64,000 nt of DNA from the NCBI GenBank assembly GCA_024364735.1, contig JAGFNQ010000187.1, positions 516,861 through 580,860 on the forward strand. The letters are read 5' to 3'. Made by a program: the position numbers and the translations under genes. Each line of letters opens with the position of its first letter. Positions within the stretch are counted from its first letter, which is position 1. The notes beneath the pieces are model-generated. The model worked only from the letters and a program-made list of their open reading frames with translations. It had not been told where the DNA came from and did not search any database. This document shows positions 11,103 to 19,992 of the stretch, piece by piece. The DNA is from Boesenbergia rotunda (taxonomy: Eukaryota > Streptophyta > Magnoliopsida > Zingiberales > Zingiberaceae).

Positions 11103-12272
11103 TGTAGATGCAATCATGCCCTAAATTAGAGGTTTCGATGATTGACGGTTATTTAAGTTTAAGCTAATACATTGGATCTAACATTGAGATTTAGTGTGCA
11201 GTAACGCAGGAAGTCCAAGGGATGGGCGGGGACCGAGTTCTTGGCATGAAGACCCGGAGTTGAGGAAGCTCCAGGCAGGAAGTCCAAGGGATGGTCGGGG
11301 ACGGAACTCTTGGCATGAAGACCCGGAGCTGGGAGGCTTCAGGCGTGAAGTCCAGGAAACGAGAGGTTTCGCTGGCACAAGATAATTAAATCCATTGGAA
11401 GGCTAATTGATTGGTGAACTCAGCTGTGAACTCCAGAGTTGGCGTATCAATCGATCCACCAATCGATTAGAAGATGACTAATCGATTGGTGAATCGATTC
11501 AGACTGACTCTGTGTGGAAACAGGCAGTTCTGAATCGATTACGGAATCGATTACGAATGATTCTGCCGTAGACAGAACGCTTGGTAATCGATCACTCAAT
11601 CGATTCAGAAACCCTGCAATCGATTGGTGAATCGATTACAAGCTGTTCTGTGCGCGACAGAACGCTTGGTAATCGATCCCGTAATCGATTCAGGATTCTA
11701 ATCGATCAGCAAATCGATTCAAGTTCAAATGGCGTAATCCCAGCCGTTCATCCAACGTCCGTACTGCTCAACGGTTACTTGGTAATCGATTGGGGCTTCT
11801 CACCAATCGATTCAGGAAGCAAAATAAGACCGTTATAAGCGGAAAATCGAGCTCAAACGGTAACACTGTTCCATTGCGATTTGAGCTAGGGTTTTGGTGC
11901 TTCAAGCTGTGTGTTCAAGCTCAAGTTTCCAACACCTTCATCAAGCAATCAAAGGAAGGAGAAGCAAGCCTATTGTGTAAAACTTCTCTCTTTTCTTCTT
12001 CCTTGTGTTGTTCTTTGTGAAAGTCTTCAAGGTGTTGTACAAGGGTTTCTCCACCCTCGGGGTTGTTCCGAGAAGGAGGTTTGATAGTGAAATCTGCGAT
12101 CGCTGGTGTGGACCCTTGGATTAGTCACCTCAAGGAGGTGGAGACCAAGTAAATACAAGTGTTAGCATTGGATTTGGTTGTGGGTAGACTTTGACTTCTG
12201 CTTGGAAGAAGAAGAATTAATTGAAGCGAGCTATTCACCCCCCCCCCCCTCTAGCTCTACCGATCCTCAACA
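11103..12272 (+). repeat. S1 5' LTR (1,170 bp)
   Basis: It starts TGTAGATGCAATCATGCCC and ends CGATCCTCAACA. It has two copies of a ~69-bp tandem unit containing GGAAGTCCAAGGGATGG (11206-11345), then the AATCGATT dimer cluster, then a leader ending in a C-tract and CTCTAGCTC. It would supply the promoter for genomic RNA. Confidence 0.93.
11449..11812. promoter_or_regulatory. AATCGATT palindrome dimers in the S1 5' LTR
   Basis: Pairs of AATCGATT/AATCGATC begin at 11449/11461, 11480/11492, 11533/11545, 11586/11598, 11618/11630, 11671/11683 and 11700/11712. Every pair has a start-to-start distance of exactly 12 bp while the 4-bp spacer varies. A wider pair is at 11784/11805. This arrangement in U3 looks like clustered protein-binding or hairpin-forming sites. 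Palindrome-rich cis-regions of Sirevirus LTRs are known from maize; the function here is inference. Confidence 0.7.
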
Positions 12273-12274
12273 AG

Positions 12275-12291
12275 TGATATCAGAGCGAGGT
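12275..12291 (+). other. S1 primer-binding site
   Basis: TGATATCAGAGCGAGGT lies 2 bp after the 5' LTR. It is complementary to the 3' end of plant initiator tRNA(Met) (usual TGGTATCAGAGC) with a G to A change at the third base. Confidence 0.85.
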
Positions 12292-12339
12292 CGCTTCGGA
12301 GGACTCACACCCAAAGAAGCAAGTGTTTGAGCTGCAAGG

Positions 12340-13986
12340 ATGTCTTTGAAAGAGGGCCATAGCACTACACGACCACCTTACTATGAAGGGAACAACTTCG
12401 CATATTGGAAGAGTCGCATGGAAAATTATCTTATGACTGAAATCGACAATTGGTTTTCTGTTACGGAGGGTTTTGTTGCGCCGACACAAGATGGTAAAAT
12501 TCTGGAATCATCCAAGTGGACAACTGAGCAAAAGATGAAGGCGCAAGCAAATGCTAAAGCCACGGTAACTCTTCAATGTGGATTGAGCTCGGAACAACTA
12601 AACAAAGTCGGTCCATTTAAGAGTGCCAAAGAGTTGTGGGATAAGCTAATTGAGCTAAATGAAGGCACAAAAGATTCAAGAATTGCCAAAAGGGACATTC
12701 TTATAAATCAGTTGCAAACTTTTGTGATGAAGGAAGGAGAAACCGTAAGTCAGTTGCATGGAAGGTTTAAGGAGCTTCTCAATGGCCTTCACTCGGTTGG
12801 AGAAAGTGTGGAGAACCGGGATCTCATAAGGTATGCACTAAAATCCTTCCCAAGAAACTCCTTATGGTCATCAATGGTTGATGCTTATAAGGTTTCAAGG
12901 GATTTATCAATTGTCAAGCTAGATGAACTATTTTGTGAACTAGAATTGCATGAACAAGCTAATATAAGTCATAAGGAGAAAGGTATAGCTTTGGTTGCAG
13001 GTGAAAGAAGCAAGAAGAAGAGTAAAGAGAAGAAGAAGGAGAAGAAGGAAGAATCCTCCTCATCCGAGTCTGATCAAGATAGTGATAGTGATAGCGATGA
13101 GGAGCTATCATCAAGTGAAATGGCGAATTTTGTTCGGAAGATGATGAGGCGATCTAGAAAGTTCAACAAGAAGGATGTCAAAAAGATGTTCCTTGATGAC
13201 AAGAAAAAGGGTAAGTCTCAAGCTAAATCTAAAGCAAAGACTGATACAATTTATTTTGAGTGTAGTAAAAAGGGTCATATCAAAGCCGATTGTCCTGAGC
13301 TAAAAAGGAAGGATGACAAGACAAAGAAAAAGAAGGCTTTGAAAGCTACATGGGATGATACTTCTTCTAGCTCATCAGATGAAGAAATTGGGAGAAAGAC
13401 CTCTAGGCATGTGGCTCTCATGGCCTTGAATGATGTTGAAAGTAGTGAAGATGAAGAAAATCATGAAGATGAAGTTGAGTCTTCAAGCGAGTCATCATCT
13501 AGTGAGGATGAGGTAACTTCTCCTAAATTAGATAAACTCTATGCTACTATTGCATGTTTGACAAATGCTTTATCTAAATCAAAAGTCAAAGTAAAAGAGC
13601 TACAAACTAAGATGAAATTACTTGAAAATGATACTATGCCATGTGAAGTATGTACACATCATGAAGTTGCAAATTCTAGAGGTGATGATCTTAGAAAGGA
13701 AAATGCATCATTGAAATTGCAAGTAGAGGGTTTTAGAAATGCCTTGGAAAAATTTACTTCTAGCTCAAAATATTTGGACATGATCTTAGGAAGTCAACGG
13801 GCAGTGTATAACAAGGCCAGATTAGGATATAAACCAAAGGATAAGGAAGTTAACTTCATGTCTCTTGTTAGTAGAAATCATATTTCAAAGGTGAAAACTG
13901 TTCAAGCTTGGGTACCCAAGCAATTTGTTGTAGATGCTATTGGACCCAACATTTGGGTACCAAAACATTTAGTTCATCGCATTTGA
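12340..13986 (+). CDS. gag: S1 gag (capsid/nucleocapsid) protein
   Basis: The protein of 548 residues would form the cytoplasmic virus-like particle that packages element RNA. Residues 1-220 are a UBN2-type copia gag domain (YYEGNNFAYWKSRMENYL, AKELWDKLIELNEG, LDELFCELELHEQ). They are followed by Lys-rich and Ser/Asp-rich linkers. A CCHC zinc knuckle is at 305-318, where the first Cys is Tyr305 (TAT, one transition from TGT) while Cys308, His313 and Cys318 remain. A probable coiled coil lies around 400-440. The ATG at 12340 follows the PBS by about 50 bp and opens the domain properly. The frame ends at TGA 13984-13986, one frame away from pol, whereas copia gag and pol are often one frame. 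The Tyr305 change probably weakens RNA binding. Confidence 0.92.
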   Translation: MSLKEGHSTTRPPYYEGNNFAYWKSRMENYLMTEIDNWFSVTEGFVAPTQDGKILESSKWTTEQKMKAQANAKATVTLQCGLSSEQLNKVGPFKSAKELWDKLIELNEGTKDSRIAKRDILINQLQTFVMKEGETVSQLHGRFKELLNGLHSVGESVENRDLIRYALKSFPRNSLWSSMVDAYKVSRDLSIVKLDELFCELELHEQANISHKEKGIALVAGERSKKKSKEKKKEKKEESSSSESDQDSDSDSDEELSSSEMANFVRKMMRRSRKFNKKDVKKMFLDDKKKGKSQAKSKAKTDTIYFECSKKGHIKADCPELKRKDDKTKKKKALKATWDDTSSSSSDEEIGRKTSRHVALMALNDVESSEDEENHEDEVESSSESSSSEDEVTSPKLDKLYATIACLTNALSKSKVKVKELQTKMKLLENDTMPCEVCTHHEVANSRGDDLRKENASLKLQVEGFRNALEKFTSSSKYLDMILGSQRAVYNKARLGYKPKDKEVNFMSLVSRNHISKVKTVQAWVPKQFVVDAIGPNIWVPKHLVHRI

Positions 13987-16900
13987 ACAGGCATGCGTCG
14001 AGGGGGAGCATCCAACGACATGGTTCATTGATAGTGGATGCTCTAGGCACATGACGGGAGACTCATCAAAATTTTCATCACTCAAAAACAAAAATAAAGG
14101 TACTGTTTCCTTTGGTAATAGTGGTGAATTGAAAGTTATTGGAATAGGAGATATTAAAATTTCTGAACAATTTATAATTAGGAATGTGTTATTAGTGAAA
14201 GGTATGGTCTTCAATTTGTTAAGTGTTAGTCAACTATGTGACTCGGGATATAGAGTTGAGTTTGACTCATCTCAATGTCTAATTAAACATAGTGAACTAA
14301 ACACTACCATGCTTATTGGCCATAGAAAGGAAAATATTTATCAAGTTGAACTATTTGGTATTACTAATGTGTTTGCTAAGTGTTTCATGTCTAAAGAGGA
14401 AGAGACTTGGCTTTGGCATCGGAGACTTGCTCACACCAACATGAGACACATCAAGAGACTATCAAAGAATGAGTTGGTGCAAGGATTGCCAAAATTGAAG
14501 TTTCAAAAGGACAAACTATGTGATGCATGTCAAATGGGTAAGCAAACCAAGGCTACCCACAAAGGTAAAACGAACTTAAGTATGTCTACCGCTTTGGAAT
14601 TATTGCATATGGATTTGTTTGATAGTAGCAAGCATGTTTCCTTGAATGATAGTAGATATTGTTTAGTTGTGATAGATGACTTCACTAGATACACTTGGGT
14701 GTTTTTCTTAAAGCATAAGGATCATACCTTTGAAACCTTGATTGCTTTTTGTAAAATAGTAGAAAATGAGAAAAATTCGAAAATCAATAGATTACGAAGT
14801 GATCATGGAGGTGAGTTTGAAAATGAAAGATTTGAAAATTTTTGCTCACAAAATGGATATAAGCATGAATTCTCTACCCCTAGAACACCACAACAAAATG
14901 GGGTGGTTGAGAGAAAGAATAGAGTTTTACAAGAGGCCGCTAGGAGTATGTTAAATGAATACTCACTTCATAGTTATCTATGGGCCGAAGCAATTAATAC
15001 GGCATGTTATGTGCAAAATAGGACTTTGATACATAGGTTCTTGAACAAAACACCTCATGAATTGTGGTTTGGTAAACCTCCTACAATAAAACATCTTAGG
15101 GTGTTTGGATGTAAAGTATATATTTTAAACACCAAAGATCACTTAGGAAAATTTTCCACCAAGGCGGATGAAGGTATTCTTGTAGGGTATTCCGCTCATA
15201 GCAAAGCATATAGAGTTTATAATAAGAGATCCAAAATAGTTGAAGAGTCTCTAAATGTAGTTTTTGAAGAAAATCCAAGCTCGAGTTCAAATAAAGCAAT
15301 AGAGGAGGAAGTACAATTTGAATTAGAGAAATTGACATTAGAGGAGGAAAATAATCTTGAGAAAGAAGAGAGTGAAACGGAAGGTGTGATTGAGCTACCA
15401 CTTGAGAATGTAATCACTACAACTCAAGAACCAAGACATACAAGAACAACTACAAACCATCCCTTGGAGCAAGTAGTGGGTGACATTACCCATGGGGTAC
15501 GAACTCAATCTTATTTTCGGAATGAAGGGAGTCAAGTGGCTCTAATTTCACAAATTGAGCCAAAAGCCGTAAGTGATGCGTTGCTTGATCCCGATTGGAT
15601 TTTGGCTATGCAAGATGAGTTGTCTCAATTTGAGAGAAGTCAAGTTTGGGAATTAGTTCCTAGAGCCAAAGGGAAATCAATCATTGATACAAAATGGGTT
15701 TTTAGGAACAAACTTGATGATAAAGGAATGGTTGTGAGAAATAAAGCTAGATTAGTTGCTAGAGGATTCAATCAAGTCGAAGGGTTGGACTATGATGAAA
15801 CTTATGCGCCGGTAGCTCGGTTAGAGTCTATTAGGATGATGTTGGCATTTGCCGCTCACAAAGGATTTAAGTTGTATCAAATGGATGTAAAATCGGCATT
15901 TTTAAATGGTTTTATCAAAGAAGAAGTATATGTTGAGCAACCTCCGGGTTTTGAAGATTTAGAATGTCCAAACCATGTATACAAGCTTAAGAAAGCATTG
16001 TATGGACTAAAACAAGCACCGCGTGCTTGGTATGAAAGATTGTCTACATTCTTAGTGTCAAAGGGTTTTCATAGAGGAACAATTGATCCTACATTATTTT
16101 TAAAGACTAGTGGGGGAGATATCTTTGTGGCCCAAGTCTATGTAGATGACATTATTTGTGGATCCACAAACAAAGACTATCTAAATGAATTCTTAAATCA
16201 CATGGAAAGTGAATTTGAAATGAGTTTGGTTGGTGAATTAACATTTTTCTTGGGTTTACAAATTAAACAAATAAAGGATGGCATATATATTCATCAATCC
16301 AAATATGTAGGAGAAATCATTAAGAAATTTGGAATGGAGAGTGCCAAAGAAATATCTACCCCTATGGCAACTAACACCAAGTTAGACAATGATATTGAAG
16401 GTAAAGAAGTTGACTCCAAAATGTATCGTAGTGCCATAGGTAGTCTCCTTTATCTCACGGCTAGTAGACCCGACATATTGTTTGCCGTGGGTATGTGTGC
16501 AAGGTATCAAGCTTGTGCCAAGGAGTCGCATCTATGTGTAATCAAAAGAATCCTTCGCTACCTTAAAGGGACTCAACGGGTGGGTTTGTGGTACCCTAGA
16601 ACCGAAACGTTTGATCTTGTAGGATATTCCGATTCGGATTATGCCGGATGTAAATTGGATCGGAAAAGTACTAGTGGTGGATGCCAATTTTTGGGATCTT
16701 TCTTGGTGAGTTGGTCAAGTAGAAAACAACATTGTGTAGCACTCTCCACAACTGAAGCCGAATATATAGCTATGGGTGAATGTGTATCACAATTATTATG
16801 GATGACTCATACCTTGGAAGATTATAAACTCATCTACAAAAATGTGCAAGTTTTTTGTGACAATGTGAGTACCATAAACTTGACAAAAAATCCGGTTCAT

Positions 16901-17083
16901 CATTCACGAACTAAGCACATTGAGGTTAAACATCATTTTATTCGAGATCATATAGCTAATGGGGATATTGTTCTTAAATATATTGAGTCAAAATCAAATC
17001 TTGCGGATCTTTTCACCAAACCTCTTCCGGAATCTGAATTTAGCTACTTGCGAAGAGAATTAGGAATGTGCCATATTGAGTAA
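13985..17083 (+). CDS. pol: S1 pol: protease, integrase, reverse transcriptase, RNase H
   Basis: The frame is open from just after the gag stop; the first ATG is 14051 (1,010 residues, numbering below). The protease active site DSG precedes that ATG (WFIDSGCSRHMTGD, from about 14021), so 14051 is not a natural start and pol must be reached from gag by a frameshift or after an indel. Next come GAG-pre-integrase/zinc residues H123, H128, C157, C160, the integrase core with D188, D251 and E287, RT with the YVDD motif at 697-700, and RNase H with D861, E904 and D937. All visible catalytic residues are present. The ending LADLFTKPLPESEF and LRRELGM is typical of copia. It acts in particles and then in the nucleus to make and integrate cDNA. 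Confidence 0.93.
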   Translation, partial: EQACVEGEHPTTWFIDSGCSRHMTGDSSKFSSLKNKNKGTVSFGNSGELKVIGIGDIKISEQFIIRNVLLVKGMVFNLLSVSQLCDSGYRVEFDSSQCLIKHSELNTTMLIGHRKENIYQVELFGITNVFAKCFMSKEEETWLWHRRLAHTNMRHIKRLSKNELVQGLPKLKFQKDKLCDACQMGKQTKATHKGKTNLSMSTALELLHMDLFDSSKHVSLNDSRYCLVVIDDFTRYTWVFFLKHKDHTFETLIAFCKIVENEKNSKINRLRSDHGGEFENERFENFCSQNGYKHEFSTPRTPQQNGVVERKNRVLQEAARSMLNEYSLHSYLWAEAINTACYVQNRTLIHRFLNKTPHELWFGKPPTIKHLRVFGCKVYILNTKDHLGKFSTKADEGILVGYSAHSKAYRVYNKRSKIVEESLNVVFEENPSSSSNKAIEEEVQFELEKLTLEEENNLEKEESETEGVIELPLENVITTTQEPRHTRTTTNHPLEQVVGDITHGVRTQSYFRNEGSQVALISQIEPKAVSDALLDPDWILAMQDELSQFERSQVWELVPRAKGKSIIDTKWVFRNKLDDKGMVVRNKARLVARGFNQVEGLDYDETYAPVARLESIRMMLAFAAHKGFKLYQMDVKSAFLNGFIKEEVYVEQPPGFEDLECPNHVYKLKKALYGLKQAPRAWYERLSTFLVSKGFHRGTIDPTLFLKTSGGDIFVAQVYVDDIICGSTNKDYLNEFLNHMESEFEMSLVGELTFFLGLQIKQIKDGIYIHQSKYVGEIIKKFGMESAKEISTPMATNTKLDNDIEGKEVDSKMYRSAIGSLLYLTASRPDILFAVGMCARYQACAKESHLCVIKRILRYLKGTQRVGLWYPRTETFDLVGYSDSDYAGCKLDRKSTSGGCQFLGSFLVSWSSRKQHCVALSTTEAEYIAMGECVSQLLWMTHTLEDYKLIYKNVQVFCDNVSTINLTKNPVHHSRTKHIEVKHHFIRDHIANGDIVLKYIESKSNLADLFTKPLPESEFSYLRRELGMCHIE

Positions 17084-17128
17084 TCCTCCATGATCATTTC
17101 AAGATATTCAACTCACTTGCCGTAATAT

Positions 17129-17188
17129 GCATCTCACAAGAATCTAGAACTTCCCTTGCTTGTGCTTTTGTAGATGGGAGTGAGATGC
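17129..17188 (+). promoter_or_regulatory. Conserved post-pol stem-loop, S1 copy
   Basis: GCATCTCAC (17129-17137) pairs with GTGAGATGC (17180-17188) across a 42-nt loop, 45 bp after pol. The same stem occurs after pol or gag in S2, S3 and S4. A second stem, CATCATCTTG with CAAGATGATG, follows at about 17198-17250. The role is unknown; a structured RNA signal is possible. Confidence 0.6.
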
Positions 17189-18119
17189 TAGGATTCATCA
17201 TCTTGTTCATAATGCTTGTTATGATGTATTACTTTGAGCAAGATGATGAAAAGTCATCATAAATCATTCAATTGACCAATCATGGGGAAGACTAGTACGC
17301 CATTAATGTGTACTTAGTCCGAAGATCGTGATTGGATATTTTAATGAACGAACCCAATATCCACGTTCTTGGAGATCATATGCTCATGCTTGACCCCTTA
17401 GGAACTCGAGAATGCCAAAATTTGAGTACGTTTTAGCCATGAATCCGTTTTGCCAGGTACCAATCGATTGCTTTCAGGTATCAATCGATTGGTGGGTCTG
17501 CATCTTTCGGCAGAAACCATCTGGATCGATTCCCTAATCGATTCCGATAGTTTTTCTCGGGCACAGATTGCTTCTTAATCGATCAGTGGATCGATTAGTA
17601 CAAATTGAATCGATCAATGAATCGATTACGCACTCTCATAATCGATTGTATAATCGATTCCTGTAATCGATCGGCCATTACCCGCCCTGTGATGATCGAT
17701 TCGCCAAGGCCGTAATCGATTAAACCCTAAACCCAATCGATTCACCAAGGCCGTAATCGATTACCCAATCGATTACGGCCATTAACGCTTTCCACCTAAC
17801 CTGTCCTGTCACTCGCGTTTTGCCCTAAAACCCACCCGTCGTCCCGAACTCTCCCGCACTTTCTCCTCGCGTGCTCCAAATCTAAAACCCTAGCCGTCTT
17901 GCTCTTCCTACTTCGCTGCTCACCTCTTCTCTCGACGTCCTCTCGCAACTCATTGGCGTGCCCTCTCCTCAAGCCCTAGCTTCTCTCACGCGACTCCCTC
18001 AGCGTGTACTCTCGACGCCGCAACTCACCGGCGCTCCGTTCTCCTCTTCCACACGACGCGCAGCTGCTGGGAGCCTTTGCGCGCCACTTCCTCACCTGTT
18101 CCAGCATTTTCCTTCACCA
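17189..18119 (+). promoter_or_regulatory. Region between pol and ORF3: AATCGATT cluster and CT-rich leader
   Basis: Between 17460 and 17790 there are many AATCGATT-type palindromes, several in pairs with the 12-bp period seen in the LTR. From about 17800 to 18119 the sequence becomes CT-rich and GC-richer, like a plant 5' leader (CCCTAGCCGTC, CTCTCGACG motifs), and leads to the ATG of ORF3. This repeats the order seen in the LTR, where palindromes precede the transcribed leader. An internal promoter for ORF3 is inferred. No clear TATA box was identified. Confidence 0.5.
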
Positions 18120-19613
18120 ATGGCGCCAAAGTAAACCCTAACCTTCCTTCATCTTCGTTTCCACAGTCATTTATCTTGGATTTTGGCTAATCCGTTTTTG
18201 TCTGTGTTGCATTGCATTTCAACCTTTGCATCATTTTTCCTAACCCTCAAATTCACGACCTTTACCTTAATCTCCAACTCCAAATTGCTTGTTTGTGTGT
18301 CCTCACATTGTCTTCTTGGTTATCTTTGGTTGGTCATCAATAGGAAGAAACAACGGGCGGATGAGACGGTTGCCGGGTCTTCTCGCCCTAGACCCCCTAC
18401 GGATGCCCGTTTTCCTAATGCCGCCCTTCAAAAGGCCTATGGTCAACATGTATTTAAATTGATTGCCCCTAGATCACTAGACCGCCAATACTTTCATGAT
18501 CATTGCTTCTCTGTGTTTCAAATCCTTGAAAACTATAAACTCGAGTCTATTATCTATTGTGAGCGAGGGGTCAACATAGGGTTGGTTTCTGAGTTCTACA
18601 ACAACCTACACACCTTGGATGGTGTAAATTATAAAACTCGGGTAGCCAAACAAAGTTTGGATTTTAGCTATACGACTCTTTCGGCTTTCCTCCAGTGTCG
18701 TCCCTCTACAAATAGCTTTGTTTTCTTTCCTACACTTCCTGAGCTTTTACCTCCGCCATTTGAGGATATCTCCCTTGACTCTATGTATCAGCATTTCTTT
18801 CGGCGTCCGCGTCCAGATGGCCCTTATGCCAATCTGACCACGTTTCCTGCTCTTGAGCTCTCTGCTATCGATTATGCCCTTTATAAGGTCGTAATCAACT
18901 ATTTTTTGCCTATTGTGTCTCGCGCTTTAGCGACCGTCCGACCCTCTCAGCTTTTCTTGACCTATGCTCTTCACCGGGGTCTTGATGTCAACATCCCTCT
19001 GAACATATTTCATTCCATTATCCATTTCACTCAGCCTGTGCACGGTACCGTTCATATGCCTTTTGGGCATATTATTACAGACTGGCTTGCCACTATGGGG
19101 ATTGACGTCTCTCGAGGGAAAGTGGAGCCCATGACCGTCAAATACTCACGGATTTCAGCACGTTCGTTCTCCAAATCTGGGATGACGGGCGAGTTTGGCG
19201 ACATTCGTTGGACTGATGGTCGACAGGTTGGGGAGGGCCCGCGCACACGCCCTGGACATGGACCCGCTGCTGCGGCTGCTCCGGATGATGACGAGGAGGT
19301 GGACCTTCGAGATAGGATGCTTGCCTTTGAGGAGACCATTGACACTCGTTTTGAGGAGATGCGGTTGGAGAGTGACATGCGTCACTACGAGACGCATACA
19401 CGCCTTACATTCATTGAGCGCACCCTGCTGGAGGTGCGTGATATGTGTCGCTCCCGGATGCGCGGCCAACATCCTTCTCTTCCTCCACCGTCTACTGATG
19501 CTCCATCGTCGGAGGTTGGCACCACTTCGGGAGGTTCTAGTCTTCCCGATGTTGCAGAGACCCCGACCGCTGATCCTGCTGCTGCTCTCGAGGAGTTCTT
19601 CTTTGAGCCGTGA
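18120..19613 (+). CDS. S1 third ORF (Sirevirus envelope-position protein), probably with one intron
   Basis: The continuous open frame from 18183 has no ATG at its start. An ATG at 18120 becomes its start if 18131-18343 is removed as an intron (GTAAAC donor, AATAG acceptor): exon 1 is 18120-18130 and exon 2 18344-19613, giving about 426 residues. The middle part (GLVSEFYNNL, LTYALHRGLDVNIPL, MPFGHIITDWLATMGID) resembles the putative plant transposon protein domain found in extra ORFs of plant retroelements. The C-terminal part has an Ala run, an acidic stretch and a probable coiled coil (MLAFEETIDTRFEEMRLES). No signal peptide or membrane helix is evident in the spliced form, so a true envelope is not supported. 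The role is unknown. In SIRE1 the envelope-like frame follows pol by stop suppression; here about 1 kb separates them. Confidence 0.7.
18131..18343 (+). other. Probable 213-bp intron in S1 ORF3
   Basis: The donor is GTAAAC after ATGGCGCCAAA and the acceptor is TCATCAATAG before GAAGAAACAA. The interval is T-rich, as plant introns are. Removing it joins a start codon to the long downstream frame in phase. The unspliced frame would begin with an implausible hydrophobic run translated from intron sequence. Confidence 0.65.
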
Positions 19614-19992
19614 TTTATGTAGTCCTGTTTCGGTGGTTGTTTTTTTTCTTTTGTTGTTGGTGGTATTTTGTACTCTGTCTATGGATATTGTTGACTCTTG
19701 ATGCTTATATGCTATGTTCACCTTTCCTGCCTTATATGCTACTGGGTTGTTTACATGTTGCTAGTTGTGATTTTCTATCTTGTATGGGGCTTCCATTGAG
19801 GGGGAGTTCTTCTATGTTTACTTGTCATTTTTGATATTTGGCAAAGGGGGAGACTTGCAGATATTTAAAGTTTAGATTCATGATTATGCTCTAAATAACT
19901 TTACTATATGCTTATTGGATTGATATCGCTGATGTTATGTTGAAAGTTAGCTTAAACTTAAATAGATTGTCAAATATCAAAAAGGGGGAGAT
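19614..19992 (+). promoter_or_regulatory. S1 3' non-coding region with two PPTs and complementary arms
   Basis: An early GGGGGAG lies near 19800. Arm TTGATATTTG (19831-19840) is followed by PPT-like AAAGGGGGAGA (19843-19853). Its exact complement CAAATATCAA (19971-19980) is followed by the terminal PPT AAAGGGGGAG (19981-19990) and the 3' LTR. The terminal tract primes plus-strand DNA synthesis. The paired arms would bring both tracts together in RNA. Confidence 0.75.

Noticed and set aside
19155..19721. 188-codon minus-strand frame and 168-codon plus-strand frame
   Set aside because: Shadows of the GC-rich end of ORF3; the ORF3 frame has the domain evidence.
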